Shown: positions 11,172-20,999 of the stretch, piece after piece
Layout: each line of letters starts with the position of its first letter
Position numbering within the stretch: position 1 is the stretch's first letter
Assembly: GCA_011799875.1 (NCBI GenBank)
Contig: CM022302.1
Span: 525,030,228 to 525,094,227 of the forward strand
Reading direction: 5' to 3'
Length of the DNA: 64,000 nucleotides
Source: Thinopyrum elongatum
Lineage: Eukaryota > Streptophyta > Magnoliopsida > Poales > Poaceae
The notes under the pieces: generated by a model
Databases searched by the model: none
The model's input: only the letters and a program-made list of their open reading frames with translations
What the model was told of the DNA's origin: nothing
Made by a program: the position numbers and the translations under genes

Positions 11172-11780
11172 GAGCTATAAAACTAAAAGAGCTAAATAAA
11201 ATCTGTTTTTGATTAAAACACCCATTTAAAATAACCTAAAAATTACCAAATTGAATATAATGATAAAACACACTAATACTATTAAACATCAGGAAAAAGA
11301 ATCACTGAAAAATCTATTTTTAAAGTAAAGTTATTCACAAACTAGTGATTCATACAAATTTCAAAGAATTCATATTTAAACTATTAAAATTTGAAAACTA
11401 CAGGCACTAACAGAAAGTTTATAATTTTTGTGACCTAAAGCAAAAAGATTCACTCAAAAAATCTAAATATATGGCTGTAAATAGAAACAAAAGAAAATAA
11501 ATAAAGCAAAAAACAAAACAAAAAACTGGAAAAAGACCTTTAGTCCCGGTTTCCACCACAAACTGGGACTACAAATTAAAAAAATTAACAAAAAATGCCC
11601 GCCTACACTTTTTTGTGTAGATGGAAATGTTAGGTTTAATGTACTTTGTTTTCATAAGAATATATATATGGAAGTTAATTAAAGGGATGTTAATTGTTAA
11701 TGAGTTGTAAAAGTTTATTAAATATGAGTAGCATAATAAAAGGATAATTATTGCATAGGAATTTGTTTTCATAAGACCTT
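11172..11780. other. AT-rich CACTA spacer and unassigned AT-rich DNA
   Basis: No gene. 11172-11530 is A-rich with short direct repeats. At 11536-11575 a degenerate inverted pair 'TTTAGTCCCGG...CTGGGACTA' is the CACTA subterminal motif. From about 11612 to 11780 I recognise nothing. Confidence 0.6.
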
Positions 11781-13378
11781 TGTTGGTGCAATATCTACCT
11801 ACCTTGTGTTTTGGAGATTGTTGACAGAAACAGGTATGGACTAATTTGTTTGCGAGTGCATACAGAGAGTAAAGTCCATACACAACCGAAGAGAATGCTG
11901 TCTTCAGTGCTGAGTTCGAGGAACTTCACCGAAGCATATCTGCGTTACAGAGAAGAACGAGCCATATTTGTTGAAGTGATAGAGTCGACAAGACTAATGT
12001 GAAGAAATCGACCCCTCGAAAGTTTACTGCTGAAGCGAAGCTTTTGTTTCGGTACTGTCGTCCGAAGCGATTGAAGTCGAAGACAAAGTGAAGACGTAGC
12101 ATTCATTTCGTTTTTCTTCTTTCAGTCTTTTGAGTCATAGGACCTCCGTACTATGAAGAGGGGTATAGGTTCTCGATGCTTAGATCAGCTGTGATGCTTG
12201 GCCATAACCTATGAAAGATGCGAGTGAGCAAATACTTGTCAGCAAGAGACTGTGTTCTTCTTCGCCGCAAGAGATTTGCCTTGGACCGAGGAGTTAGCAT
12301 TTCTTGCTTCGCAAGAAATGTTACCGTTGTGCTAAAAAATCCGACCATTGGAATCGTGTCGTTTGGCCATTGGCTGAGGCCGATGTCCAATTTGGTCATT
12401 TCCCATCAGGGAAGGCTATGACTATAAATAGCCACCCTGCTCCAACGTTGTCCGTTGGCTGCTCCGCTTGAGATTTCTGAGAAGATTGATTTGAGCAACC
12501 CCTCTCCGAGTGATTTGAGTTTAAGATCCATCGAGAGAAAACCAAGAGCCCAAACTTAGACAGTGGTTGAGCATCACAGCAGTTCTGAGTGAGAGTTCTT
12601 GTACCTATTACTCTTGAGAGCTGTGCACTCTCTAGACGGATAGGTTTGGCATCGAGTGTTGAAGAGTTGTTGTCTTCACCGAGCCTGATCTTCAGCAACC
12701 AAGAGTGATTGTGGTTCACGAAGGTTGACCGAAGGTTTGGAGATCGCCGACAAGGATCTACCACGAGTGAAATCAACCTGAGTCTGATCAGCTCTGCGTT
12801 GAAGGAGAATAGGGTGAAGAGAGTTTACCTTCCGTGTTAAGTCACAGCCCCTCCAACCAGACGTAGCCTTTTGGCAGAAGGGTGAACTGGTCTACCAAAT
12901 CTCTTGTCGCCATCGAGCACAACCGGTTAAATCTAGTCTACTGCATTTCATTCAATAGTTTTCATTCGTGCTCTGTGCCGATAGATTACCTGATCGTTTG
13001 CCTTGTTGTGTTACTCTCATCCCGTGAATCTGTGTTAACTCATATCATTATCATCATCTATATTCTTTCGCTGCCAGTCTGTATATTGTGTGACCCTTCA
13101 GTTGTTTTTCTCTTAGCTCAGCTATGCTATGTCCCACTCTGTTACATCTGTTCGCTTGCTGCTTAACCCTCATCGTAGTTAAACCTATAATCTATCAAGC
13201 TCGTTCTATTGTAAATGCTTTCATCGATGAATATGTCTCTCACAAAGAAAACTGATTTAGTGCATTTCTCTCGATACTCTATTCCGCTGTTGTGTTTGGG
13301 TTAAGTTTCAAAGCTTTCGAAAGAAAATTTGAATCTCCCATTCACCCCCCTCTGGTCGATATACTCTCGGTCCTAACA
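11781..13378 (+). repeat. Copia-type 5' LTR (1598 bp), rest of element lost
   Basis: It starts TGTTGG at 11781 and ends CTAACA at 13378, with the outer TGTT/AACA inverted. It is followed at once by a TTGGTATCAGAGC primer site complementary to initiator tRNA-Met, typical of copia elements. A TATA box (TATAAATA, 12423-12430) lies mid-LTR. Only 30 bp of interior (13379-13408) remain before the next LTR. No 3' partner is in the window, and no gene in the LTR. Confidence 0.85.
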
Positions 13379-13379
13379 A

Positions 13380-13392
13380 TTGGTATCAGAGC
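13380..13392 (+). other. Copia primer binding site (initiator tRNA-Met)
   Basis: TTGGTATCAGAGC directly follows the LTR CA end, separated by one base. This is the canonical plant copia primer site. Confidence 0.9.
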
Positions 13393-13408
13393 AGGTACTC
13401 CCTGACGA

Positions 13409-13986
13409 TGACATGTACCTAGGGTAGGGTCCTAGGCCTGATCGACATGCCCTACCCAAGGGCACTACCCAAAGAATCCAAGACCTACAAAGTTAGAAAG
13501 GAGGTACCGACTGGAATGACCACGACGCACAAGTCACTCGAGAGAAGATCCACTCGGTTACTCCACCTCCACACGACCATCGTTATTCACTCGGAGATTC
13601 TGGTTTCACTCGAAGGCAGAAGATCTAGAGTCACTCCGGGATGACAACGGTCAGGCCACCAGTCCGTCGCTGTAAAAACCATTAAATATAGGCGTTACCA
13701 GTAACGCTCACTCCTTTTACTGTCTCATTGAACCCTTGTGTAATGGAGGTAGATGAGGGGTCAGCGGACTCTATATAAGCCACACCTCCACTCCTTCACA
13801 AGGGTTCGCACCCCCTGTAACTCAACACTCGATACAACAAAGCTCCCGCAGCACCAAGACGTAGGGCTATTACCTCCTCCGAGAGGGGCCTGAACTCGTA
13901 AATCCGAGTGTACAACTTCGCCGTAGCTAGGCTCTGCCATCTCCTACGTACCCCTAATCTCTATTGTCGGATCTGTTCCCATGACA
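13409..13986 (+). repeat. gypsy 2 5' LTR (578 bp)
   Basis: It starts TGACATG at 13409 and ends CATGACA at 13986; the two termini are inverted repeats with one mismatch. A TATA box (TATATAAG, 13772-13779) and the following primer site at 13988 support the borders. It begins 30 bp inside the copia element, so this insertion is younger than the copia one. Confidence 0.8.
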
Positions 13987-13999
13987 GTTGGCGCCCACC

Positions 14000-14847
14000 A
14001 TGGGGCAGGCGTCTAAGCGACTTCCAGCGAGGTTGCGTTCTTCGAACTCCTTCGACGTGGTTTCCGGTGGCGGACTGTCTCTGGGTCGCGAGATCCGTCT
14101 CGGCGCACTCAGTTTCATCACCGATGATTCAGCCTGGCTCCAGGAAGCCCCCTTAACATCGAGGCGCTCCCTATTCATGGGGCGGCGCACTTCCGTGCAA
14201 GTTCCTGCAGCGTCCTCCTATGGCAGTTGTCGACTCAGTATCGGTCGGCTCCGGTGGTGTCTTCCCTCCTCACAGCTCGTCGTCGCAAGCGATCCGGTCG
14301 CTCGCGGCTCCTGCGGTGGGTGTAGCACGCGGTGGCTCGTCAGTCGTCCGCTCCTCAGATCGCGGTAATCGAGCCCGATGAGTCCCTTTATGGCTTGTTC
14401 GATCTATCGTCTGGTCACTCGGATACTCTTTCCGAGTGCAAAAGCAACGAACCGGCAACGGAAGTCCTCGTGATTGGCTCCCAGCGTAGCCCACCCAGAT
14501 TTCCCCATGGTGAAGGTGAAAGTGGTGGTCCGTCGCATGCCAACGACGAGTGCTACCCGCAGGCCCTCACTGCGGAACAGAGAGAAGAGTTGCAGCGCAG
14601 GAACAAGCAGGTCCTCCAGACCCCCATTGCTGGGGAGACTGCCGAGGCCCAGGCCTTGGAAGCCGCACACATAGCCACTCTGACTGAACGCGCGTGTCCG
14701 GAAGATCTCCAGAAGTCACTCGACGATCGCGCTCGTAGGCAACCCCCAAGTTCCAATCGACGGCCGCGGCAGTTATTTCCGAGTGGACCGCAAGGCGAGT
14801 TTGAGGTATTCCGCACTCCAATTCAGAATGTTGCTACTGCGGCATGA
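14000..14847 (+). pseudogene. gypsy 2: N-terminal gag region
   Basis: The ATG at 14000 overlaps the primer binding site and opens a frame to 14368. A second overlapping frame from 14332 to 14847 carries an acidic/Glu-rich helix (LTAEQREELQRRNKQ, ETAEAQALEAAHIATL) of the kind seen near the N terminus of Tat gags. A frameshift must join the two. 14848-15243 has no frame I can assign confidently, only spacer rich in Arg/His codons. Confidence 0.55.
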
Positions 14848-15243
14848 ATTGCAGATTCCATCCAACCATCCCGATCTGAAGCCGGAGAAGGACTACGGCA
14901 AATTCGAGCGTTGCTCAGGGCAGCTGGGGAACAGAACTCGTCTGTTTCCCAGTCGCACAACAGAATCCATCGCAGGTCAGTAAGGGCAGATACAGTTCAG
15001 TCGGCACACAGCCCAAGATCGCCTCCGCGGCATGAGGATCGTGGTTATCGCCAGTACCTGGATCAAGGCCACGGTCATTTTGCTCCTCGACATCACCGTG
15101 ATGACCACCGTCGAGTGCCATCGCCTCTCCCGAGAGGTGGCTCGTACGCGCCCCGGTAGTACGACGACAGGCGACCATACGGGGATGAGCGGAGGGAGCC
15201 AATCGATCCCAGAGATCCGAGGTTCAACGCAAGGTCAGTCCTT

Positions 15244-16374
15244 GTGCAAGGTTTAGTCGACAGAGGCAGAGCTCGCCGTCAAAGCATGGACAGGGATCGT
15301 CTGAGTGGAAGTGGCGTGTTTGTTTCTGGGCCCAAGTGTTTCAGCAGGGCCATACGAGCCGCTGAGATACCGCCCAATTTCAGATTGGCCATGGGCGTGA
15401 ACAAATTCACTGGTGAGTCAAAGCCAGACACGTGGCTGAAGGATTACCGAGTGGCCGTACAGATTGGTGGAGGCAATGATGATGTTGCTATGAAACATCT
15501 GCCCTTGATGCTAGAAGGATCGGCCTGGGCATGGTTGAACCAGTTGGCTCCTGCCAGCATTCACTGCTGGGAAGACTTGGCCCGAGTGTTTATTAAAATG
15601 TTCGAAGGCACTTGCAAGCGACCTGCTGGACTGACTGAATTGCAGCATTGCGTCCAGAAGCCGAATGAAACTTTGAGAGAGTACATACAGTGTTGGACCA
15701 CACTTCACCATGTAGTGGAGAATGTTACGGAGCATCAAGCAGTCTGTGCTTTCAAAGAAGGTGTCCGATACAGAGAGCTCAACCTGAAATTTGGGCGGTC
15801 CGGGGCCCTGACAATGAACTGAATGATGGAAATTGCCACTCAGTATGCGAATGGCGAAGAAGAGGACCGCCTCCACAGCGGTAAAGGAAAAGCTCATGAG
15901 CATGACCCCAACAACACTAATCCCAGTCGGAAGCAGAAGCGCAAGGCTGAAGGAGCAGGTCAGGCAGAGGCGGCCATTGTAGCTGCGCAGGGCAAGTTCA
16001 AAGGAAATCCCAAGGGTCAGTGGACCCCTAAGAAAGTGAAATATCAGTCGGGACAGGACGTCCTCGATTTGCCATGTGCCATTCACACCAAGAAAGACGA
16101 AGAGGGTAACTTGATATTACCCAAGCATACCACTCGACAATGCAGATTTCTGATTCAGCAGTTCCGTGAAGGTCAGCCAAGTGAAAAGGGCTCTGACAAG
16201 GACGATGACGAGGAAAAGGCAGAGGATTACCCTAAGGTCAATGCCACTCTGGTGATTTTTGCTGACGTTGAGAGCAAAAGTCGACTGAAAGTCATCAACC
16301 GTGAGGTGAATATGGTTGCTCCGGCAACTACGACATACCTCAAATGGTCTAAGACTCCCATTACCTTTGACTAG
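15244..16374 (+). pseudogene. gypsy 2: Gag capsid and zinc motif
   Basis: The capsid core is clear: MGVNKFTGESKPDTWLKDY, LPLMLEGSAWAWLNQL, FIKMFEGTCKRPAGL and ETLREYIQCWTTL. A TGA at 15820-15822 falls where a CGA (Arg) codon is likely. The frame then continues through a Lys-rich tail and a C-x2-H...H-x4-C zinc motif (LPCAIHTKKDE, KHTTRQC). A TAG at 16372-16374 ends it at FD*SDHP. Both stops are compatible with C-to-T changes. Confidence 0.85.
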
Positions 16375-17037
16375 TCGGACCACCCAGCTCATGTTGCTAC
16401 CCTCGGGCAGCAAGCTCTGGTAGTGGATCCAGTCGTAGGAGGCACTCGGTTGCGCAAAGTTCTCATGGATGGCGGCAGTGGTTTGAACATTCTCTATGCC
16501 GAAACCCTCAAGGGGATGGGCATTCCGATGTCCCGACTCAGTGAGAGCAACATGCAGTTTCACGGAGTCATCCCAGGGAAAAAGGCAAAGTCACTCGGTC
16601 AGATTGCTTTGGATGTAGTTTTTGGCGACTCGAAGAATTTTTGGAAGGAAAAGTTGACGTTTGAAGTGGTGGATTTTCACAGTGCCTATCATGCTATTCT
16701 GGGCCGACCGGCTTATGCTCGCTTCATGGCCCGTCCATGTTACGTGTACCTTAAGCTGAAGATGCCCAGACCCAAGGGCATGATCACCATCACAAGGAAT
16801 AGGCAGAGAGCCGAGGAATGTCTGCAGCAGGGGTCCAAAATTGCGGACGAGCAGATGGCAGTAGTGAAGTTGGAAGAAGACAAGAAGAACGCCGACCCGA
16901 GTGATTTGCTCTGCTCTAAGAAGCCAGCTTCTGAGTCCGCTTTTCAGTCGGCAGGAGAGACCAAGCAAGTCCACGTTCACCCGGAAGACCCTACCGCCGC
17001 TCCAACCAATATCTCAACGACACTCAACGACAAATAG
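16375..17037 (+). pseudogene. gypsy 2: aspartic protease
   Basis: The active-site motif is VLMDGGSGLNILYAET, again GGS after the aspartate as in gypsy 1. Downstream are MQFHGVIPGKKAKSL, FEVVDFHSAYHAILGRP and YVYLKLKMPRPKG, the usual order from protease to RT in Tat elements. It stops at a TAG (17035-17037), and a second TAG follows at 17065-17067 within FLR*NWDIFAW. Confidence 0.88.
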
Positions 17038-17067
17038 GAAGCCGCGCTCGTCCAGTTCCTCCGTTAG

Positions 17068-17826
17068 AACTGGGACATCTTTGCATGGAAACCTTCTGAC
17101 ATGCCGGGTGTTCCCAGGGAACTGGCTGAGCACCGACTTAGAGTTGATTCGAAGGTCAAACCTGTGAAAGAACATTTGTGTCGATCTGCGACAGAGAAGC
17201 GAAAGGCGATTGGCGAGGAGGTGGCTCGGCTCCTGGCAGCTGAGTTCATACGCGAGATCTACCACTCCGAGTGGCTCGCGAACGTCGTCATGGTCCCCAA
17301 GAAGGACAAGTCACTCCGTATGTGTATTGATTACAAACATCTCCATCGGGCCTGCCCGAAGGATCATTTTTCGCTCCTCCGCATCGACCAAATAGTTGAT
17401 TTGACTGCAGGAAGCGAGCGTCTGTCTTTTCTTGATGCGTACTCCGGGTACCATCAAATCCGACTATATGGGCCAGCCGAAATAAAAACTGCCTTCATCA
17501 CCCCTTTCGGGTGTTTTTGCTATGTCACCATGCCATTTGGTCTCAAAAACGCTGGCGCCACATTCATGCGCATGATTCAAAAGTGCCTGCTCACTCAGAT
17601 CAGTCGGAACGTCAAAGCTTACATGGATGATATCATGGTCAAGTCACGCAAAGGTTCCGACCTGCTGACTGATCTCGCTGAAACATTTGCCAACCTGAGA
17701 AGGTATGATATCAAGCTGAACCCATCCAAGTGCACCTTCGGAGTGCCAGGAGGCAAGTTACTCGGTTTTCTCATTTCCGAACGAGGAATAGATGCCAATC
17801 CCAAGAAAATCAGTGCGATTTTCTGA
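17068..17826 (+). pseudogene. gypsy 2: reverse transcriptase
   Basis: It carries NWDIFAW and MPGVPRELAEHRL, then VPKKDKSLRMCIDYKHL, LSFLDAYSGYHQIRL, MPFGLKNAGATF and the catalytic YMDD box (AYMDDIMVKS). It ends in the thumb motif GKLLGFLISERGI and a TGA at 17824-17826, where family members have a codon before MKRP. All catalytic aspartates are present. Confidence 0.92.
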
Positions 17827-18247
17827 ATGAAGCGCCCTGTGCGCATGCACGACGTCCAGTAGCTCATAGGTTGTCTTGCAGCTCTCACTCGGTTCATTTC
17901 TCGCCTCAGAGAAAAAGCATTGCCTCTGTACCGACTGATGAAGAAATCTGACATGTTCGAGTGGACTCCAGAAGCAGAAGCAGCGTTTGTTGAGCTCAAA
18001 GTCTTGCTCTCCACCCAACTGGTGCTTGCTGCTTCGAACAGCAAAGAACCTCTACTTTTGTACATAGCAGCCACTGGCCAAGTCGTCAGTACGGTCCTCA
18101 CAGTGGAGCGAGAGGAAGAAGGCAAGGCTTATAAGGTTCATCGACCAGTATATTACATTTCTGAAGTCCTGACTCCGTCTAAGCAGAGATATCATCACTA
18201 ACAAAAGCTTGTCTATGGCATTTACCTGACAGCGAAGAAAGTTGCAC
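17827..18247 (+). pseudogene. gypsy 2: RNase H, truncated
   Basis: The frame from the RT continues (LIGCLAALTRFISRL, ALPLYRLMKKSDMFEW, LLLYIAATGQVVSTVL, PVYYISEVLTPSKQRYHH) with stops TAG at 17860-17862 and TAA at 18199-18201. The last recognisable gypsy residues are YGIYLTAKKVAH at about 18247. From there the sequence is TNP2. Confidence 0.85.
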
Positions 18248-19360
18248 ATTCACGTACTAGTTCACCTAGTCGACGAGATTGTCATTCTGGGTCCTGTATT
18301 TCTACACAATATGTTCCCCTTCGAGAGGTTCATGGGAGTCTTAAAGAAATATGTTCGTAACCGTACTAGGCCAGAAGGAAGCATCTCCATGGGCCATCAA
18401 ACAGAGGAGGTCATTGGGTTTTGTGTTGACTTTATTCCTGACCTTAAGGCGATTGGTGTCCCTCTATCGTGGTATGAGGGGAGACTGAGTGGAAAAGGCA
18501 CTCTAGGAGCGGATTCAATAATATGTAGGGACAAGCGTTCTTGGGCGCAAACACACTACACAGTTCTACAGAATTCTACCTTGGTGGCCCCGTATATCAA
18601 TGAACACAAGAATATTCTACGCTCCAAACACCCAGAGCAGTCTGACGACTGGATTACACGTGAACACATCGGGACTTTCGGCGGTTGGTTGCAAACACAT
18701 CTCATGCGTAACAACACTATTGGAGATGAGCTATACTTGTTGGCCAGGACACCATCTTTGACTGTATTGACTTACCAAGGGTACGAGATAAATGGGAATA
18801 CATTTTACACGATCGCCCAAGATAAAAAGAGCACCAACCAAAACATTGGTGTCCGCTTTGATGCAGCAAACACTAATAGGGCAAAGAACACATATTATGG
18901 TTACATAGAGGAGATGTGGGAACTTGACTATGGACATGAATTTAAGGTCCCTTTGTTTCGGTGCAAATGGGTCTATCTGTCAGGAGGCGGGGTACAGGTA
19001 GACCCGCAATACGGAATGCCAACAGTGGATCTCAACAATCTTGGGTACACAGACGAACCATTCTTCCTAGCCAATGATGTGGCGCAGGTTTTCTATGTGA
19101 AGGACATGTCTATCAAACCGAGAAAAAGAAAAGATAAGGAAGCGAATACATCATATGATGAGCCAAAGTGCCACATAGTTCTTTCAGGAAAAATAAACAT
19201 AGTGGGAGTGGAGGACAAGACAGACATGTCTGAAGATTATGAAAAGTTTCATGAAATTCCTCCCTTCAAAGTGAAGGCTGACCGAAGCATCCTGTTAAAC
19301 GATGAAGATTATCCATGGTTACGGCGCAATAAGCAAGGGACACACGCGAAGAAAAAGTGA
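18245..19360 (+). pseudogene. TNP2-like transposase, C-terminal half, copy B
   Basis: The frame is open for about 370 codons and matches copy A from VLVHLVDEI onward: NMFPFERFM, EHKNILRSKHPEQSDDW, GYEINGNTFYTIAQDKK, and the DUF4216-like VDLNNLGYTDEPF and ANDVAQVFYVKD. Here EEMWELDYG is intact where copy A has a stop, and no frameshift occurs. There is no ATG at the start; the first in-family codon follows the gypsy 2 junction directly. The catalytic N-terminal half is absent, so it is a fragment despite its clean frame. Confidence 0.9.
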
Positions 19361-19428
19361 AGACTTTCTCTCTAGCGAAGACAACATATCAGATGGCTTT
19401 GATCTAGAATATCACTGCAGTTACATGT

Positions 19429-19665
19429 CAAAAAATGAAATCCCTTTGTAATAGATGAGTTTTCGTCCGAAACCCTGATACTTCGAAAGAGATTGTCCAG
19501 TTTGTACACGAAGTGCATCCAGTTTTTGCCGTAACCCTCTAAACTTTTTAGCACATGCTATGTGGGTGAAATTATGATAGCATGGCAAGTTTCAACCTTT
19601 TCAGAGTTCATTTGTAGTGCTTTTCAATTTCAGGGTCATTTAGCTCAAAAAATCATTAAATGCAT
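19429..19665. repeat. Inverted single copy of the 338-bp array unit
   Basis: On the minus strand this matches the array at 10158-11171 (gagctaaatgaccctgaaattg, ggcaaaaactggatgcactt, cgaaaactcatct). It follows TNP2 as the array does in copy A, but reversed. Confidence 0.9.
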
Positions 19666-19686
19666 GAAAAAAGAAAATACTAAACT

Positions 19687-19800
19687 AAAACCTAGCTTTA
19701 GTCCCAGTTGGTGGCACCAGCCGGGACTAAAGGCCTACCGCAGATTTTCACACCCGTATTTAGTCCCACCTCGCCAAGTGACGAGCTAGTCGACCACCTT
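19687..19800. repeat. CACTA subterminal motif pair
   Basis: An inverted pair, TTTAGTCCCAGTTGGTGGC facing CAGCCGGGACTAAAGG, followed by a diverged third motif 'tttagtcccacc'. In En/Spm elements such repeats bind the TNPA protein; that role is inferred here. Confidence 0.75.
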
Positions 19801-19838
19801 AAATATCCGGGTCGTCCAGAAGGGATAAGCTTGTGACA

Positions 19839-19929
19839 CCATTGCATCCTTTGTTAAGGATATGGACTCTTACTACGAATCTTCTTAAGATTTGTAGTAA
19901 GGGTCTATCTCCTTAACATAGAACAATGG
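19839..19929. repeat. Imperfect foldback of about 90 bp
   Basis: Arms 'GTTAAGGATATGGACTCTTA' onward and its partner ending in 'CTCCTTAAC' pair over about 31 bp with four mismatches around a very short loop, and the outer ends CCATTG/CAATGG also pair. It could be a small MITE or an miRNA-like hairpin; neither is proven. Confidence 0.6.
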
Positions 19930-20039
19930 TATTGGCTTTTTTGAATCACTATGTGTCTATGCATCAAAATAAATTAGGTTAACAAACAGTATTTCATAAT
20001 ATTCTTCTTTTGTATTGCTTTTTGATTTCAGGGTCATTT

Positions 20040-20520
20040 AGCTCAAAAAAATCATTAAAATAATCAACTAAAAAGCTTTTATAAAACTCTAATAGCAAAA
20101 AGAATCAATTAAAATATTTTGTTATGACCAACTAAAACAAAACTATAATATTCTTCAATAGCAAAAAGAATCAACTAAAAAGCTTTTATAACCTCTAGTT
20201 ATGATCAAAATATATTAACTTAAAATTATATAAAATTATGCAACTAAAATTATCAAAGTATTTTTTGTTAAAAACTTTAATAGCAAAAAGAATTTTCATA
20301 AAGTATTTTTTATTAAAAACTTTAATAGCAAACTAAAAAGCTTTTGTAAAACTCTAATAGCAAAAAGAATCAACTAAAAAGAATCAATTAAAATATTTTG
20401 ATATGATCAACTAAAACAGAACTATAATATTCTTCAATAGCAAAAAGAATCAACTAAAATGCTTTTATAAACCTCTAGTTATGATCAAAATATATTTTTG
20501 CAAAAAATAACATAAAAAAT
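20040..20520. repeat. AT-rich direct repeats, unit about 150 bp
   Basis: Two main copies (about 20065-20213 and 20332-20490) share 'ctctaatagcaaaaagaatcaa' fragments, 'ctaaaaagctttt' and 'ctagttatgatcaaaatata', with partial copies between them. No coding capacity. 20521-20760 is GC-richer spacer without a recognisable gene. Confidence 0.8.
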
Positions 20521-20766
20521 AAAAAAATGCCGCCTACTAGGCCACCATGGCCTGCATAAGCTAGAAACCCAACTATACATGGGCCAGGATGCAGGCCCAC
20601 GGGGCAAGTAGGCCCAACAGACGAGAGAAGAACGTTAGGCATGTACTGCCTGCATTAGAGAGGAGCTCGAGAGCATAGCCGCAGAAGGGCTTATAAACCA
20701 CTGCGAGCGCCTCTCGCCAAGCGAGGTGAGACTAAACTTCCACCACCCCGTGGCTGTGCCAGGAAA

Positions 20767-20850
20767 AGGCCTTTAGTCCCGGTTGGTGGCTCGGACCGGG
20801 ACTAAAGGCCTTTAGTCCCGGTCCGAGCCACCAACCGGGACTAAAGGCCT
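20767..20850. repeat. Perfect 84-bp palindrome of CACTA subterminal motifs
   Basis: The arms 20767-20808 and 20809-20850 are exact reverse complements with no spacer. Each arm contains CTTTAGTCCCGG and its inverse around GGTTGGTGGCTCGG. A second, imperfect pair lies at 20883-20968, just upstream of the TATA box. Confidence 0.95.
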
Positions 20851-20973
20851 GGGCTTCTCGCCCTTTCGCCTGGTGAAATTCACCTTTAGTCCCGGTTGGT
20901 TGGTGGCTCGCACCAGGACTAAAGGGGGGCCTTTAGTCCCGGTTGGAGCCACCAACCGGAACTAAAGGGGGGC

Positions 20974-20980
20974 TATATAA
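20974..20980 (+). promoter_or_regulatory. TATA box of the CACTA second gene
   Basis: TATATAA lies a few bases after the last subterminal motif and about 20-30 bp before a GC-rich leader starting near 21000. This proximity resembles En/Spm, where the promoter sits beside the subterminal repeats that its TNPA product binds. Confidence 0.6.
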
Positions 20981-20999
20981 CCAGCACTTAGAAAAATTT

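Larger units (their letters stand above)
6062..11612 (+). mobile_element. CACTA (En/Spm) element copy A, partial
   Basis: It holds the last exon of a coiled-coil/membrane protein, a TNP2-type transposase, a tandem array and a 'TTTAGTCCCGG' subterminal motif at 11536-11575. The left part was separated by the gypsy 1 insertion and lies off the window. The right end is cut near 11612: up to 'aaaatgcccgcctac' it can be matched with copy B near 20520-20540, and after that it cannot. No terminal CACTA repeat of this copy is in view. 6062-6195 is the remainder of an intron. Confidence 0.8.
13409..18247 (+). mobile_element. Ty3/gypsy LTR retrotransposon, Tat lineage, 3' truncated (gypsy 2)
   Basis: LTR, primer binding site (TTGGCGCCCACCATGGGGC at 13988-14006), gag, protease, RT and the first RNase H are in order on the plus strand. 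Motifs resemble gypsy 1 (MPGVPRELAEHRL, VLMDGGSGLNIL, GKLLGFLISERGI), so the two are related but distinct families. The element breaks off in RNase H at about 18244-18252, where TNP2 sequence begins; the second RNase H, integrase and 3' LTR are missing. Confidence 0.9.

Noticed and set aside
18242..19360. An intact new gene starting at the gypsy-TNP2 junction
   Set aside because: There is no ATG at the start; the open frame is just the C-terminal half of TNP2.
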